A DNA stretch of 64,000 nucleotides from DATFKA01 sp042095835 (GCA_042095835.1 JBELML010000008.1:1-64000), one strand, 5' to 3'; positions 17,834 to 27,575 are shown, counted from the first letter of the stretch. Program-made: numbers and translations. Notes: generated by a model not told the origin, from the letters alone.

Positions 17834-18874
17834 TCACAAATACTCCTCCAATTGCGCCAGAATCTTCTGCACCAAAGCTTCGGAGCGAATGATAAGCTTA
17901 TTGTCTTCTATCTCTATTTGATGCTTTTTATAGTGAGAATGGTTGAAGGATAAGGATAAACCATCTGCACTCGCTCGATAATGGTAGTAATTTTTCATAG
18001 CACCTTGGTCAAAACGGAAAGTATCTTCTAGCTCTACTCCCTGCTCCTCAATTACCTTTTGAGTGGTGCCACTGTCGCCATAGAAGGTTTTATCAAACTG
18101 CTCAATACTAATAGTTTTGTGTGGGTTCTTCATCGCAAAATTGAGCACTTCTGATCTAAATTCAGCCTCTTCCATTTTCTCGTTAGAGTCTTCTTTCAGA
18201 GGTAGAGGCAATTCATTGATGACTTCCAGAAAATTGTGTGTTAAAGCTTTACTGCTTTCAGGACGATCAAGTCCTATCCAATTCTGAAAATATTCTGAAA
18301 TACTCTTCTGGCTTTTAGCATATTTGATCAACTCTAGGCAGCGTTGATTTCCTGCATTAAAATGAGTAATATTAATACGCCCTGCCATCGCTAATTTCTC
18401 GGTATCCAGGTAGGTCACATCATCAATAGAAAAACGGGTAGCCACATCTTCTTTTCTAAAAATAATACCTGCGGTATCTCTAATCAGAAAAATGGCAAAG
18501 AAATCATTGCCAAAGAATTTGTATAAACTATAGACCAGATAGCCTCCTTTTGCTCCCGTCACGCCCTGTAGGCTGAGCTGAAGAGCCTGCATCGTTTCTT
18601 TTGAAAATTTCAGAAAGGCGGCATCCTCAAAGGTCTGCTCCGCTAGCTCTTGGAAATAGCCAGGAAACAAAGCATCTTCAGGACTGCTTAGATAGCCTTG
18701 TAGCGTATCTGATTTCTGCTCGAAAGTGAGATTGAGTTGCTCAATGAGAGATAGGCTACGTTCATCGATCGGCATGGCTTCATCGCTGAGAAATAGTTGT
18801 GCCTCCGCGCTATCTGCTTCTTTAATCAGTTCGTGAATAACAATTTGCTTAAGTTCAAACTCCATAGGTTGCAT
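17834..18874 (-). CDS. Nucleoid-associated protein, NdpA/YejK family
   Basis: A 346-residue acidic soluble protein that matches the 37-kDa nucleoid-associated (NA37/NdpA, E. coli YejK) family in length and layout. It begins with an IVIHELIKE segment and has the family-like VYSLYKFFGNDFFAIFLIRDT and RINITHFN blocks in the middle. Known homologues associate with DNA and are poorly characterised functionally. An alternative start three codons downstream (Met4) is possible. Confidence 0.78.
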   Translation of the reverse strand: MQPMEFELKQIVIHELIKEADSAEAQLFLSDEAMPIDERSLSLIEQLNLTFEQKSDTLQGYLSSPEDALFPGYFQELAEQTFEDAAFLKFSKETMQALQLSLQGVTGAKGGYLVYSLYKFFGNDFFAIFLIRDTAGIIFRKEDVATRFSIDDVTYLDTEKLAMAGRINITHFNAGNQRCLELIKYAKSQKSISEYFQNWIGLDRPESSKALTHNFLEVINELPLPLKEDSNEKMEEAEFRSEVLNFAMKNPHKTISIEQFDKTFYGDSGTTQKVIEEQGVELEDTFRFDQGAMKNYYHYRASADGLSLSFNHSHYKKHQIEIEDNKLIIRSEALVQKILAQLEEYL

Positions 18875-19052
18875 TAATTTTCAATCTTTCAATCATGGCT
18901 GAGTGAGGGAAGGCTACAGCATCTTCCTAATCTTTAACTCAACAAGTAAGCCCTGTTATTGATTGGCGCTCTCCTGCCATTCGGCAATTTTATTTGGCCA
19001 TTCTTTTTGCGAAGCCTAATATAGATAGAATAGAGAAGTTATCTAACCTAAA

Positions 19053-22000
19053 ATGATTGATATGATTCGAATTCGTCTTTTACTGTGCCTCGCCATTTTT
19101 GCTTTCAGCGACTTAGCAGCACAAAAAGAAAAAAGCAAATCACCCTATGCTGATATTGATTTTTCAGCAATGAAGCTTAGAAATGTGGGCCCTGCCTTTA
19201 CCTCTGGTAGAATTGCCGACATCGCTATCCATCCCAACAATGACAACGTATGGTACGTCGCCATAGGTTCAGGTGGTGTTTGGAAAACAGAGAATGCTGG
19301 GGTCACCTGGAAACCTATTTTTGACAAACAAGCTTCTTACTCAACTGGTTGTATCACTATAGATGCCAGCGATCCGAGTATTATCTGGGTCGGTACTGGC
19401 GAAAATGTCGGAGGCCGCCACGTAGGATTTGGTGATGGTTTGTACAAAAGTACCGATGGTGGTAGTACCTGGAAAAATGTTGGTCTAAAAGACTCAGAGC
19501 ATATTTCTGAAGTTATCGTTCACCCTGAAAATTCTGATGTTGTTTGGGTCGCTGCCCAAGGACCACTTTGGAGTAAAGGTGGAGAACGTGGTCTTTATAA
19601 AACCGCTGACGGTGGTAAAACATGGACCAAAACTTTAGGCAATGAAGAATGGACTGGTGTGACGGATATTGCCATTGATCCTCGCAATCCAGATTTAATG
19701 TATGCCGCCACTTGGGACAGACACCGTACGGTAGCCGCCTATATGGGTGGTGGACCCGGATCGGGCATCCATAGAAGTACCGACGGTGGAGCGACTTGGA
19801 CGAAATTAAAAACGGGGCTTCCTCGCTCCAATATGGGTAAAATCGGTATCGCCATTTCTCCACAACAACCTGATATCGTCTACGCCGCTATTGAGTTGGA
19901 TCGTGCAAGTGGTGGTGTTTATCGCTCTAGTGACCGCGGCTCTAGCTGGAAGAAAATGTCAGATGCGGTATCTGGTGCTACCGGACCTCATTATTACCAA
20001 GAACTTTACGCTTGCCCTCATAACTTTGATCGCATCTATCTGATGGATGTTCGGATTCAAATTTCTGATAACGGTGGTAAAAACTTCCGTAGATTATCCG
20101 AACGTGGCAAGCACTCCGACAATCATGCGATTGCCTTCCGTGCCGATGACCCTGATTATTTATTGATCGGTACTGATGGTGGATTATACGAGAGCTTTGA
20201 TGGTGCCCAAAATTGGCGCTTCATGGACAATATGCCCATTACCCAATACTACAAAGTAGCCGTCGATGATTCTGAACCCTTTTATTATATCTACGGCGGT
20301 ACTCAAGATAATGGTTCACACGGTGGGCCCTCTCAAACCGATGCCCGCGATGGTATTAGAAACGCAGACTGGTGGAAAACGCTAGGTGCCGATGGGCATC
20401 AATCAGCCACCGAGCCAGGGAATCCCAATATCACCTATGCTGAAACACAACAGGGTGGCATCCATAGGATTGACCAGATAACGGGCGAACAAGTTTATAT
20501 TCAACCTCAAGCTGGTCCAGGTGAAGGCCCTGAAAGATTCAATTGGGATGCGCCTATTTTGGTGAGTCCACATGCGCCTAATCGCTTGTATTTTGCTAGT
20601 CAGCGAGTATGGAGATCGGAAGATAGAGGTGATAGCTGGACCGCTATTTCTAGTGACCTTACCCGCAACGAAGATAGAATGCAAATGCCTATTCTTGGCC
20701 AGAAATGGAGCTGGGATGCACAGTGGGATTTTAACGCTATGTCCGTCTACAATACCATCACTTCTTTGAGTGAATCTCCCTTACAAGCAGGCTTATTATA
20801 TGCAGGTACCGACGATGGCATCGTGCAGGTTACTGCAAATGGTGGCCAAGATTGGCGCAAAGTCGAAACAGGTAGCATGCCTGGCGTGCCCGCTACTGCT
20901 TTCATCAATGATATCAAGGCTGACTTACACGATGCGAACACAGTCTATGTAGCCATGGACAATCACAAATATGGAGACTTCCAACCTTATTTACTAAAGA
21001 GTACAGACCAAGGAAAATCTTGGAAATCTATCACAGGAAATATTCCGGATCGCCACTTGATTTGGAGAGTTGTACAAGATCATGTTGATCCCAACTTACT
21101 ATTTGCAGCGACGGAGTTTGGCATTTATTTCACTCTTGATGGTGGAGCATTTTGGTCGAAGCTCAAAGGCTCTCCAACTATACCTTTTAAAGATATTGTC
21201 ATTCAGAAAAGGGAGAATGATTTAGTTGGTGCTTCTTTTGGTCGTAGTTTCTTTGTATTGGATAATTATGCGCCACTTCGGGAGGTTAAACCCGAAATCA
21301 AAGAGCAAGAAGCAACGCTATTTTCGGTAAAACCTGCAAAATGGTACCTACAACGTTCATTGGTTAGCTCGCAGGGAGCAGCTTATTATTCGGCTCCTAA
21401 TCCGGATTATGGTGCAACCTTCACTTACTACCTATCTGAAGGTTTAAGTACTAAAAAATCTGAGCGTATGAAAGCAGAAAAGAAGGCCGAGGACTTATCT
21501 TTTCCTAGCTGGGAGGAACTAGAAGCCGAGCGTAGACAACCTAAACCAAAACTTTGGTTGACTATCAAGGACCAAAGTGGCAAAGTCGTCAGAAGGATGA
21601 CAGGACCTAGCTCGAAAGGTATGCACCGCGTATCTTGGGATTTCAGGTATAATGGCAAAAATGGGATTCGTCTAGGACAATCTTCTAGAGGTTGGTTTGG
21701 TAGAGGATTTATGGCGATGCCTGGAACCTATACGGTTGCTATTTCTAAAGAGGTCGATGGTAAAATCACTCCTCTCACCGATCCGCTAAGTTTTGAAGTC
21801 GAACGTCTACGCAAAGGAGCTTTACCCGAACAAGCCCCACAGTCTATCATGGCATTTAGAGAAGAAATGGAAGATTTCTTGCAATCTTATAGTGCCGTCA
21901 ATGTGATGATGGATCAATGCATGGATAAAGTAAAAGCTATGCAAACGGCGCTGAGTAGATCCGATGCAGACAATCCTCGCTTGAATGAGCAGCTCTATAC

Positions 22001-22304
22001 AGTGATGCAGGATTTGTATCAAATCGAAGAGCAGATGAATGGCAATGAGTCAAAAAGTACGGTTGGCGAGCGCAACAACCCTACGATTGGCTCTAGGATG
22101 TCCGTTGCCTTCCGTGGTATGAATACGACCTATGGTCCAACGAAAACCCATCGCAATAGCTTGAAGATTGCCCAAGATGAGCTTGCTAGTCTACAAGGCA
22201 AGATTGAAGCGGTCAATAGCCAAATTACAGATTTAGAAAAGCCGCTACAGGCTGCCGGCGCACCTTGGATTGAAGGCCAAGCTGCACCAAGTAAAAATAA
22301 ATAA
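19053..22304 (+). CDS. Secreted BNR/sortilin-type beta-propeller protein
   Basis: A 1083-residue exported protein with a signal peptide ending in LAAQ. At least six BNR/Asp-box repeats of the S-x-D-x-G-x-x-W type occur between residues 70 and 690 (for example STDGGSTWKN, TADGGKTWTK, SSDRGSSWKK, STDQGKSWKS), as in VPS10/sortilin N-terminal propellers and sialidases. A C-terminal part of about 250 residues has a beta-rich module with WLTIKDQSGKVVRRM followed by helices. Family members are annotated as glycosyl hydrolases, but no catalytic residues can be confirmed. A strong intrinsic terminator follows. Confidence 0.85.
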   Translation: MIDMIRIRLLLCLAIFAFSDLAAQKEKSKSPYADIDFSAMKLRNVGPAFTSGRIADIAIHPNNDNVWYVAIGSGGVWKTENAGVTWKPIFDKQASYSTGCITIDASDPSIIWVGTGENVGGRHVGFGDGLYKSTDGGSTWKNVGLKDSEHISEVIVHPENSDVVWVAAQGPLWSKGGERGLYKTADGGKTWTKTLGNEEWTGVTDIAIDPRNPDLMYAATWDRHRTVAAYMGGGPGSGIHRSTDGGATWTKLKTGLPRSNMGKIGIAISPQQPDIVYAAIELDRASGGVYRSSDRGSSWKKMSDAVSGATGPHYYQELYACPHNFDRIYLMDVRIQISDNGGKNFRRLSERGKHSDNHAIAFRADDPDYLLIGTDGGLYESFDGAQNWRFMDNMPITQYYKVAVDDSEPFYYIYGGTQDNGSHGGPSQTDARDGIRNADWWKTLGADGHQSATEPGNPNITYAETQQGGIHRIDQITGEQVYIQPQAGPGEGPERFNWDAPILVSPHAPNRLYFASQRVWRSEDRGDSWTAISSDLTRNEDRMQMPILGQKWSWDAQWDFNAMSVYNTITSLSESPLQAGLLYAGTDDGIVQVTANGGQDWRKVETGSMPGVPATAFINDIKADLHDANTVYVAMDNHKYGDFQPYLLKSTDQGKSWKSITGNIPDRHLIWRVVQDHVDPNLLFAATEFGIYFTLDGGAFWSKLKGSPTIPFKDIVIQKRENDLVGASFGRSFFVLDNYAPLREVKPEIKEQEATLFSVKPAKWYLQRSLVSSQGAAYYSAPNPDYGATFTYYLSEGLSTKKSERMKAEKKAEDLSFPSWEELEAERRQPKPKLWLTIKDQSGKVVRRMTGPSSKGMHRVSWDFRYNGKNGIRLGQSSRGWFGRGFMAMPGTYTVAISKEVDGKITPLTDPLSFEVERLRKGALPEQAPQSIMAFREEMEDFLQSYSAVNVMMDQCMDKVKAMQTALSRSDADNPRLNEQLYTVMQDLYQIEEQMNGNESKSTVGERNNPTIGSRMSVAFRGMNTTYGPTKTHRNSLKIAQDELASLQGKIEAVNSQITDLEKPLQAAGAPWIEGQAAPSKNK

Positions 22305-22327
22305 GTAAGGTTTATACAAATCAATAT

Positions 22328-22361
22328 CGCGCCCATCGATGATTTTCGATGGGCGCGTTTT
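22328..22361 (+). terminator. Intrinsic terminator after the BNR protein gene
   Basis: A perfect 12-bp GC-rich stem (CGCGCCCATCGA with TCGATGGGCGCG, 6-nt loop) is followed by TTTTG. It lies 24 bases after the stop at 22304. Confidence 0.88.
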
Positions 22362-22374
22362 GTATAAATCAGGA

Positions 22375-22404
22375 ATTTTTATACCTAACGTTAGGTATAA
22401 AAAT
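22375..22404. promoter_or_regulatory. 30-bp perfect palindrome upstream of feoAB, candidate operator
   Basis: The two 15-base halves centred on AACGTT are exact reverse complements; the core reads TACCTAACGTTAGGTA. A further TTAGGTA follows at about 22413. TTAGG/CCTAA half-sites resemble those bound by DtxR-family metal regulators, though here they face inward. It lies about 105 bp before feoA and 14 bp after the preceding terminator. Regulator identity is inference. Confidence 0.55.
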
Positions 22405-22507
22405 GGTCACAATTAGGTAAAATGCCCATTAATTGTACTTTTTGCTGCCCTCGCACATCAAAAGGTGTTAAATTAGTGCTACCTTAATTAGATTAAATCC
22501 AAATAAA

Positions 22508-22747
22508 GTGGTTGCAGTAATAAAAGGTAGTTTCAATCTTAGCACCTTAAAAAAAGGTGATCAGGGAATCATCTCCTCTATTTCCAATGAGAACATGGCT
22601 AGCAGATTAATGGCAATGGGTATTCTACCTGATTCTAAAGTCACTATGATTCGTAAAGCTCCTTTCGGCGGCGGCTGTTACATCAAGGTAGATAATTTGT
22701 TCATTGCACTCAGACAGATCGAAGCACGTTCGATTCTTTTGAAATAA
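22508..22747 (+). CDS. feoA: Ferrous iron transport protein A
   Basis: A 79-residue SH3-like FeoA protein. It supports FeoB-driven Fe(II) uptake at the inner membrane. Typical elements are the GDQGIISSI beta strand, ASRLMAMGILPDSKVTMIRKAPFGG and the C-terminal FIALRQIEARSILL. It starts with GTG; no ATG is available in frame upstream of the domain. The gap to feoB is 12 bp, so the two form an operon. The upstream palindrome suggests metal-responsive control. Confidence 0.93.
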   Translation: MVAVIKGSFNLSTLKKGDQGIISSISNENMASRLMAMGILPDSKVTMIRKAPFGGGCYIKVDNLFIALRQIEARSILLK

Positions 22748-22759
22748 GACAACAACTTA

Positions 22760-24892
22760 GTGGAGCAGAAAGTAGCGAATTTGAAAGTAGCACTTGTTGG
22801 CAATCCTAACAGTGGAAAGACATCTCTCTTTAATATCCTTACCGGCCTACAGCAGAAAGTGGGCAATTTTCCAGGAGTCACCGTTGATAAAAAGGTAGGA
22901 CAAGTTCGCTTGAACGACAAGTCCTCTTTCCAACTTATTGACTTCCCTGGCACTTATAGTTTCTATCCTACTTCTGCTGACGAACGATTGGTCGTTCAGA
23001 CCTTTATCAACCCTTCAGATACCAACTATCCTGATGCTTTTCTTTACGTTGCTGATGCCACCAAGTTAGAGAAGCACCTATTGCTACTCCATCAGATTAT
23101 CGACTTAGGTTTGCCTGTGGTACTCGCCCTGAACATGATTGATCTGATGGATGAAGGTAGAGTGGAAATCGATATTGAAAAACTATCCAAAAAACTAGGC
23201 ATTCCAGTACTTGGAGTGAGTGGAAGAACCAACAAAGGAGTAAGCAAACTCAAAGAGCAACTTGGAGAAATACTTGACAAAACAAGCATCAATCACCCAG
23301 GAAAACCGGGCTATCAATTTTCTAAAATGGAGGCTCAGCTCTCTAATGAGCTGGCTACCGTAGCGCCAACACTCAATGATTACCAAAGACTTGTTTTAGC
23401 TCATCATTATACCTGGTTACCACATCTCTCAGCTCAGACTAAAGCAAACATCCAATCGATTGTTTCCAAACATCAATTTGAACCCTTGAAACTCCAGGTT
23501 CGAGAAACCATGCAGCGTTATGATCGATTTACACCAATCGTCCAATCCGCTACCCAAACTTTTGAATCGGGGAAAAATCAACTCTCCGAGCAATTAGATA
23601 ATATTCTTACCCACCGGATCGCTGGGCCCATTATTTTCTTTTTACTGATGCTACTGGTTTTTCAGGCGATCTTTGCCTGGGCAGGCATCCCACAAGATTT
23701 AATAGAAGGAGGTTTTGGTTGGTTAACAGAAACGCTTAATACCAATCTACCTGAGGGCTGGCTTACCAGTTTATTGACCGATGGCTTGCTTGCTGGTCTT
23801 GGTGGCATCTTGGTATTTATACCCCAGATTGCGATTCTGTTCTTTCTGATTGCACTCTTGGAAGAAATCGGCTATATGGCCAGGGCTGCCTTTATGTTTG
23901 ACCGAATCATGCAATTCTTTGGCCTCAACGGCCGATCGATTGTGGCTTTAATCTCCGGTGGTGCTTGCGCCATTCCTGCCGTCATGAGTACACGCACCAT
24001 CTCGAATTGGAAAGAACGGCTGATTACCATTTTAGTGACGCCCTTCATCAGTTGCTCGGCGCGTATTCCGGTATATACCGCCCTCATTGCCTTTGCCGTA
24101 CCTGCGACTACTTATTTTGGTGGTCTGATTGGTTTGCAAGGATTGGCTTTTATGCTGCTATATCTATTGGGTATTGCTGCTGCTTTTTTGGCAGCTTTTG
24201 TCTTTAAGTTGATCTTGAAGACAGACGAGACAAGCTATTTAATGTTGGAGCTACCCGAATACCGGGCACCAATGATGCGAAACGTCCTGTTAACCGTCTG
24301 GGAAAAAGTCAAAACTTTTACGCTTGAAGCGGGTAAAATCATTTTGATCATCTCGCTAGTTCTTTGGGTCATGTCCAGTTATGGCCCCAAAAAACAGATG
24401 GAAGCAGCACGAGCAGCAGCCGTATCTCAAGCGGCCGAGCTACAACTAGAGGAGACCGCAAAAGATGATCTCATTGCCTCCAACCTCATTGAAGCATCCT
24501 ATGCGGGACAATTGGGCAAATTCATCGAACCAGTGATTCGACCATTGGGTTTCGATTGGAAGATAGGTATTGCCCTTATTACCTCTTTTGCTGCTAGAGA
24601 AGTATTTGTAGGTACCATGGCTACAATTTATAGTATTGGCTCTAGTGAAGACACCTTTACCATACAAGAAAAAATGGCCCAAGAAGTCAGACCTGGAACG
24701 AATGAGAAAGTTTATACACCCGCTACCTCTTGGTCGCTTCTACTTTTCTATGTTTTCGCCATGCAATGTATGAGTACATTAGCCGTCGTCAAAAGAGAAA
24801 CCAAAAGCTGGAAATGGCCGATCATCCAATTTGTCTTCATGACTGCCTTAGCCTATTTGTCTAGCTTTTTGGTGTATCAATTATTAAGCTAA
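22760..24892 (+). CDS. feoB: Ferrous iron transporter B
   Basis: A 710-residue FeoB. The N-terminal G domain shows G1 GNPNSGKTSLFN, G3 DFPGTYS and G4 NMID. A helical guanine-dissociation-like linker follows, then a membrane domain with two Gate-like halves (ALISGGACAIPAVMSTRTI and a later FAAREVFVGTMATIYSIG). It transports Fe(II) across the inner membrane. Translation starts at GTG. The stop overlaps the convergent peroxidase-like gene by 4 bp (24889-24892). Confidence 0.96.
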   Translation: MEQKVANLKVALVGNPNSGKTSLFNILTGLQQKVGNFPGVTVDKKVGQVRLNDKSSFQLIDFPGTYSFYPTSADERLVVQTFINPSDTNYPDAFLYVADATKLEKHLLLLHQIIDLGLPVVLALNMIDLMDEGRVEIDIEKLSKKLGIPVLGVSGRTNKGVSKLKEQLGEILDKTSINHPGKPGYQFSKMEAQLSNELATVAPTLNDYQRLVLAHHYTWLPHLSAQTKANIQSIVSKHQFEPLKLQVRETMQRYDRFTPIVQSATQTFESGKNQLSEQLDNILTHRIAGPIIFFLLMLLVFQAIFAWAGIPQDLIEGGFGWLTETLNTNLPEGWLTSLLTDGLLAGLGGILVFIPQIAILFFLIALLEEIGYMARAAFMFDRIMQFFGLNGRSIVALISGGACAIPAVMSTRTISNWKERLITILVTPFISCSARIPVYTALIAFAVPATTYFGGLIGLQGLAFMLLYLLGIAAAFLAAFVFKLILKTDETSYLMLELPEYRAPMMRNVLLTVWEKVKTFTLEAGKIILIISLVLWVMSSYGPKKQMEAARAAAVSQAAELQLEETAKDDLIASNLIEASYAGQLGKFIEPVIRPLGFDWKIGIALITSFAAREVFVGTMATIYSIGSSEDTFTIQEKMAQEVRPGTNEKVYTPATSWSLLLFYVFAMQCMSTLAVVKRETKSWKWPIIQFVFMTALAYLSSFLVYQLLS

Positions 24893-26031
24893 TAAGCCTG
24901 TATAATCAGCTGCCTAGTCTCTACATAGTGACTGCTAATAAAATTGATTAAGTAGGTACCCGCAGAAAGATTCATGCTGAGTTCCTCTAAATGAAAATCA
25001 TCATCTAAGTCAACATCAATAATTGGATACACTATACGCCCTTGCATGTCTGTAATTTTCAGTCTTGCCTCTTCTATTCCACTACTATTAACCCTGATAG
25101 ATAAAGGCCCACTGCTTGGATTGGGATAAATATCAATGGTAGCAGGTGAAATGGAATAGATATCTTCGTCAACTGAAGCCTTATACGCCGTTTCAAGTAC
25201 ACTAGGCTGAAAGAAATCTGTAAATAGCGCTTGCAAGTTGGGGTGCTTAGCAAGTACATCATTAATTCCAATTGCTCGTAGATCATCTTTCAATCTCTCA
25301 TCCAGGGCTGGATCATTTTCGAAGTACAAGTCATCTCCGTCTCTTAGATTAGTAAAGAGTTCAGTCAACACTATCTTTTGGCTTGTATTCTCTACATCTG
25401 CAACTTGATGCCCAGCATAGTTTGGAATCGTGATGCCAATAGCAGGGAGAAATTCTTGATAAGTAATATTCTGAATCATAGCCGCTACCCTACGTCTTGC
25501 TCTTGTATACATCTCCTCGTCATCGGTATAGCCTCCAATATGTAATTGATCACATATCCGGTTGTGTTCATTCACAAACAACCTGTGCAAAGCTAATAGT
25601 CCTGGGTTTATTAGATCATCCAAGGCATCATAAGGGAGATCAGCGGTATTAACCAGTTCCAGTTTTCCTCCCTCGAATGTCCTTAACCAATCGGCCTGTT
25701 GCTCGTTCGAACCATAAATCGCGGAGGCGTCTAAGTTTGAGCTTGCGAAATCATCGGCAGTATTATCATCATCCCATTTAAAGTCCTGGTAGATGTCGCT
25801 GCTAATAAATGCTCCCCAACTCAACACAAAGAGACTCAACCCTTCGCTGTTGGTCATCTCTTCTAGTCGCTCTCCTATCAGCGTAGTCAGTAAAATAGCA
25901 TGAGCACGTTGTTGATGATGAATGCGTGGCTCCTCCCTGTTTTGGAAGAGACTAGGCCCCACTTGCGCCTGAATAGATAAGGAACTTAAATAGAAAAGAG
26001 CTATCAGAGAACTACTAATTTGTTTGATCAT
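24889..26031 (-). CDS. Secreted haem-peroxidase homologue lacking the catalytic residues, T9SS substrate
   Basis: A 380-residue protein: signal peptide (ending IQAQ), a shrunken animal-haem-peroxidase fold, and a type A T9SS sorting domain (IDIYPNPSSGPLSIRV onward). The fold is clear from LDASAIYGSNEQQADWLRTF (100-119), LLALHRLFVNEHNRICDQL (145-163) and NITYQEFLPAIG (188-199). The motif WGQFIDHD of active enzymes reads WGAFISSD (72-79), so distal Gln and His are Ala74 and Ser78. The catalytic Arg and haem-ester Glu positions appear to be Asp138 and Ile141. The segment with the proximal His is absent: ITYQEFLP runs almost straight to the late TNLRDGDDLYFEN block (227-239). It is therefore likely a non-enzymatic scaffold. 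Confidence 0.82.
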   Translation of the reverse strand: MIKQISSSLIALFYLSSLSIQAQVGPSLFQNREEPRIHHQQRAHAILLTTLIGERLEEMTNSEGLSLFVLSWGAFISSDIYQDFKWDDDNTADDFASSNLDASAIYGSNEQQADWLRTFEGGKLELVNTADLPYDALDDLINPGLLALHRLFVNEHNRICDQLHIGGYTDDEEMYTRARRRVAAMIQNITYQEFLPAIGITIPNYAGHQVADVENTSQKIVLTELFTNLRDGDDLYFENDPALDERLKDDLRAIGINDVLAKHPNLQALFTDFFQPSVLETAYKASVDEDIYSISPATIDIYPNPSSGPLSIRVNSSGIEEARLKITDMQGRIVYPIIDVDLDDDFHLEELSMNLSAGTYLINFISSHYVETRQLIIQAY

Positions 26032-26237
26032 GGTGTTGGCTTTAATAATTACAAAAAGTCACTCCAAATGAGAAATGGAGCAGTACCAGAAAATGGTACC
26101 CGAGCGGGCGCGGAAGTGCTATAAAAATCTGATCAAATAATGTTTGTTTTATGTCTTCAACTAGATAAGTCGAAAATACCCTACTTGTAACTAGGTTTTA
26201 TAGAAAAGATGGCTCAGAAATTATTCCTATCCTGTAT

Positions 26238-26738
26238 TCAAGCCTTGGTTTCTTGATCCAACTGCCTTAGCAGATCTGGCATTCTGTAGGAGCCTACCAT
26301 CTTTCTAATATTTTCAGCAGCTTGCTCGATGTCTATCCCGACACTCGTCACATAGAGCGGTTGTTGGCTTTCCCCTCTTAATATCGGTAGGGCAAAATCG
26401 CTGGCATTTTTAAAGGAGGATTTGGCCACACCTATGATCGGAATAGCTTGGTCTAAAGCCTGGTAGAGATAGTAGCCCAATCCTGGTTTACGGTCCTTGC
26501 TTAAAAAAACGAATCCATCGACGATAAGGCAATCTATCTCATCCACTGGGAGCATTCCGAGCACTTCCAGAAGGCAAGGCAACTCGCGTTGATAAAAAGC
26601 CCCTGGCACATAGGCTTGAACCTCTGCAATGTCTTTGCTGTGTAGAGCCTGTGCTTCTGTAGATGTCCAATCCTTAAAAAGGAGGGCGACTGCTTTGGCG
26701 TGATCAACTCGGTAATGAACATCTAGTGCAATGAACAT
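26238..26738 (-). CDS. Endonuclease V family protein
   Basis: A 166-residue protein resembling endonuclease V (Nfi), which nicks DNA or RNA near deaminated bases. Blocks seen are the strand ALDVHYR with the first Asp, YVPGAFYQRELP with the conserved Glu, IVDGFVFL with the second Asp, and IIGVAKSSF. The His of the usual VDGHGxxHPR loop is not present (here SKDRKPGLG). It is also shorter than E. coli Nfi (about 220). It is the last gene of the minus-strand operon, 27 bp after its neighbour. Activity may differ from classical Nfi. Confidence 0.72.
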   Translation of the reverse strand: MFIALDVHYRVDHAKAVALLFKDWTSTEAQALHSKDIAEVQAYVPGAFYQRELPCLLEVLGMLPVDEIDCLIVDGFVFLSKDRKPGLGYYLYQALDQAIPIIGVAKSSFKNASDFALPILRGESQQPLYVTSVGIDIEQAAENIRKMVGSYRMPDLLRQLDQETKA

Positions 26739-26765
26739 ATTTTGTCATTGAAATGGTGTACGGCT

Positions 26766-27575
26766 TTAATTTTTAGGAAGCAAGGCAATGTCCTGTGGAT
26801 CAAGATAAAGGACCTTCCAATCATCTCCATGTTTTTGGATGTTTCCCGTCAACTTGACGTCTTCTGCTACAAATGGTAGGATAGCTTGATTGATGGCCTG
26901 ATTGTCCTTTCCTCTTAGGATATAATACTCATAAAGATTGGGTTCTCTTCGGACAAGCGTTCGAAAAACAGGAGGAATACCACCGCTAATACATCTGATG
27001 GCACAAGATTTATGAATCTTGCCTTCTCCTGGCTTCATCACACCAAAATAGCATTTGGGGTCAAGGATTTCGCCTCTCAGTGTTTGCGCATTAGCGTATT
27101 CGTATTGAATTTTGGGCGGAACAAGAGTCGCTCCCAATTTGATAAAAGCATCTTGTTTTTTAGTCAATTCCATGACCGTCTTTCCATCGCCATAGATTAG
27201 TGTACCCTCTAGACTAAGTTTTTTACCTTCTAATTTGCCATGTCTTGCAGCTATGGTTTCCATGATACTTTCGGCACCAAATTTGCCATAGCCAACTAGT
27301 AGGATATTCCTAGAAACGCCCTTCGGCACTTGTCCAGGGTCGGCCACCAAAATCGGCACCGGATTAGCTTGGTATACCCCTTTTATGGTGGTCAGTTTTC
27401 CTAATTCAAAAGTATGATCATTAAAGCTTTTCTGGAAGAATACAATAGCAATCGCGATCACAGGAATTAATACAAAAATCGGGATGATGAATCGGCGAAT
27501 TGCCTGGCGTTGGGCATTGGGCATTTCCGCTTGCCAACCGATGTAGAATGATTTCTTGGGAGCCGTTTTAGACAT
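26766..27575 (-). CDS. Membrane-anchored protein with a C-x12-H-x2-C-x3-C motif, Rieske-linked
   Basis: A 269-residue protein with one N-terminal membrane helix (about residues 28-48), the rest presumably periplasmic. Two similar strands-rich units (VYQANPVPILV and YANAQTLRGEIL) surround a striking motif DPKCYFGVMKPGEGKIH at 172-188, with Cys175, His188, Cys191 and Cys195, ending GGIPP. I cannot name the family with certainty. The Cys/His spacing suggests a metal or redox site. It follows the Rieske fusion gene by 8 bp and is surely co-transcribed, so it probably works with it. Confidence 0.7.
   Translation of the reverse strand: MSKTAPKKSFYIGWQAEMPNAQRQAIRRFIIPIFVLIPVIAIAIVFFQKSFNDHTFELGKLTTIKGVYQANPVPILVADPGQVPKGVSRNILLVGYGKFGAESIMETIAARHGKLEGKKLSLEGTLIYGDGKTVMELTKKQDAFIKLGATLVPPKIQYEYANAQTLRGEILDPKCYFGVMKPGEGKIHKSCAIRCISGGIPPVFRTLVRREPNLYEYYILRGKDNQAINQAILPFVAEDVKLTGNIQKHGDDWKVLYLDPQDIALLPKN

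Noticed and set aside
26083..26099. GTACCA/TGGTAC hairpin upstream of the peroxidase-like gene
   Set aside because: Six-base stem only, no repeat elsewhere, no known operator.
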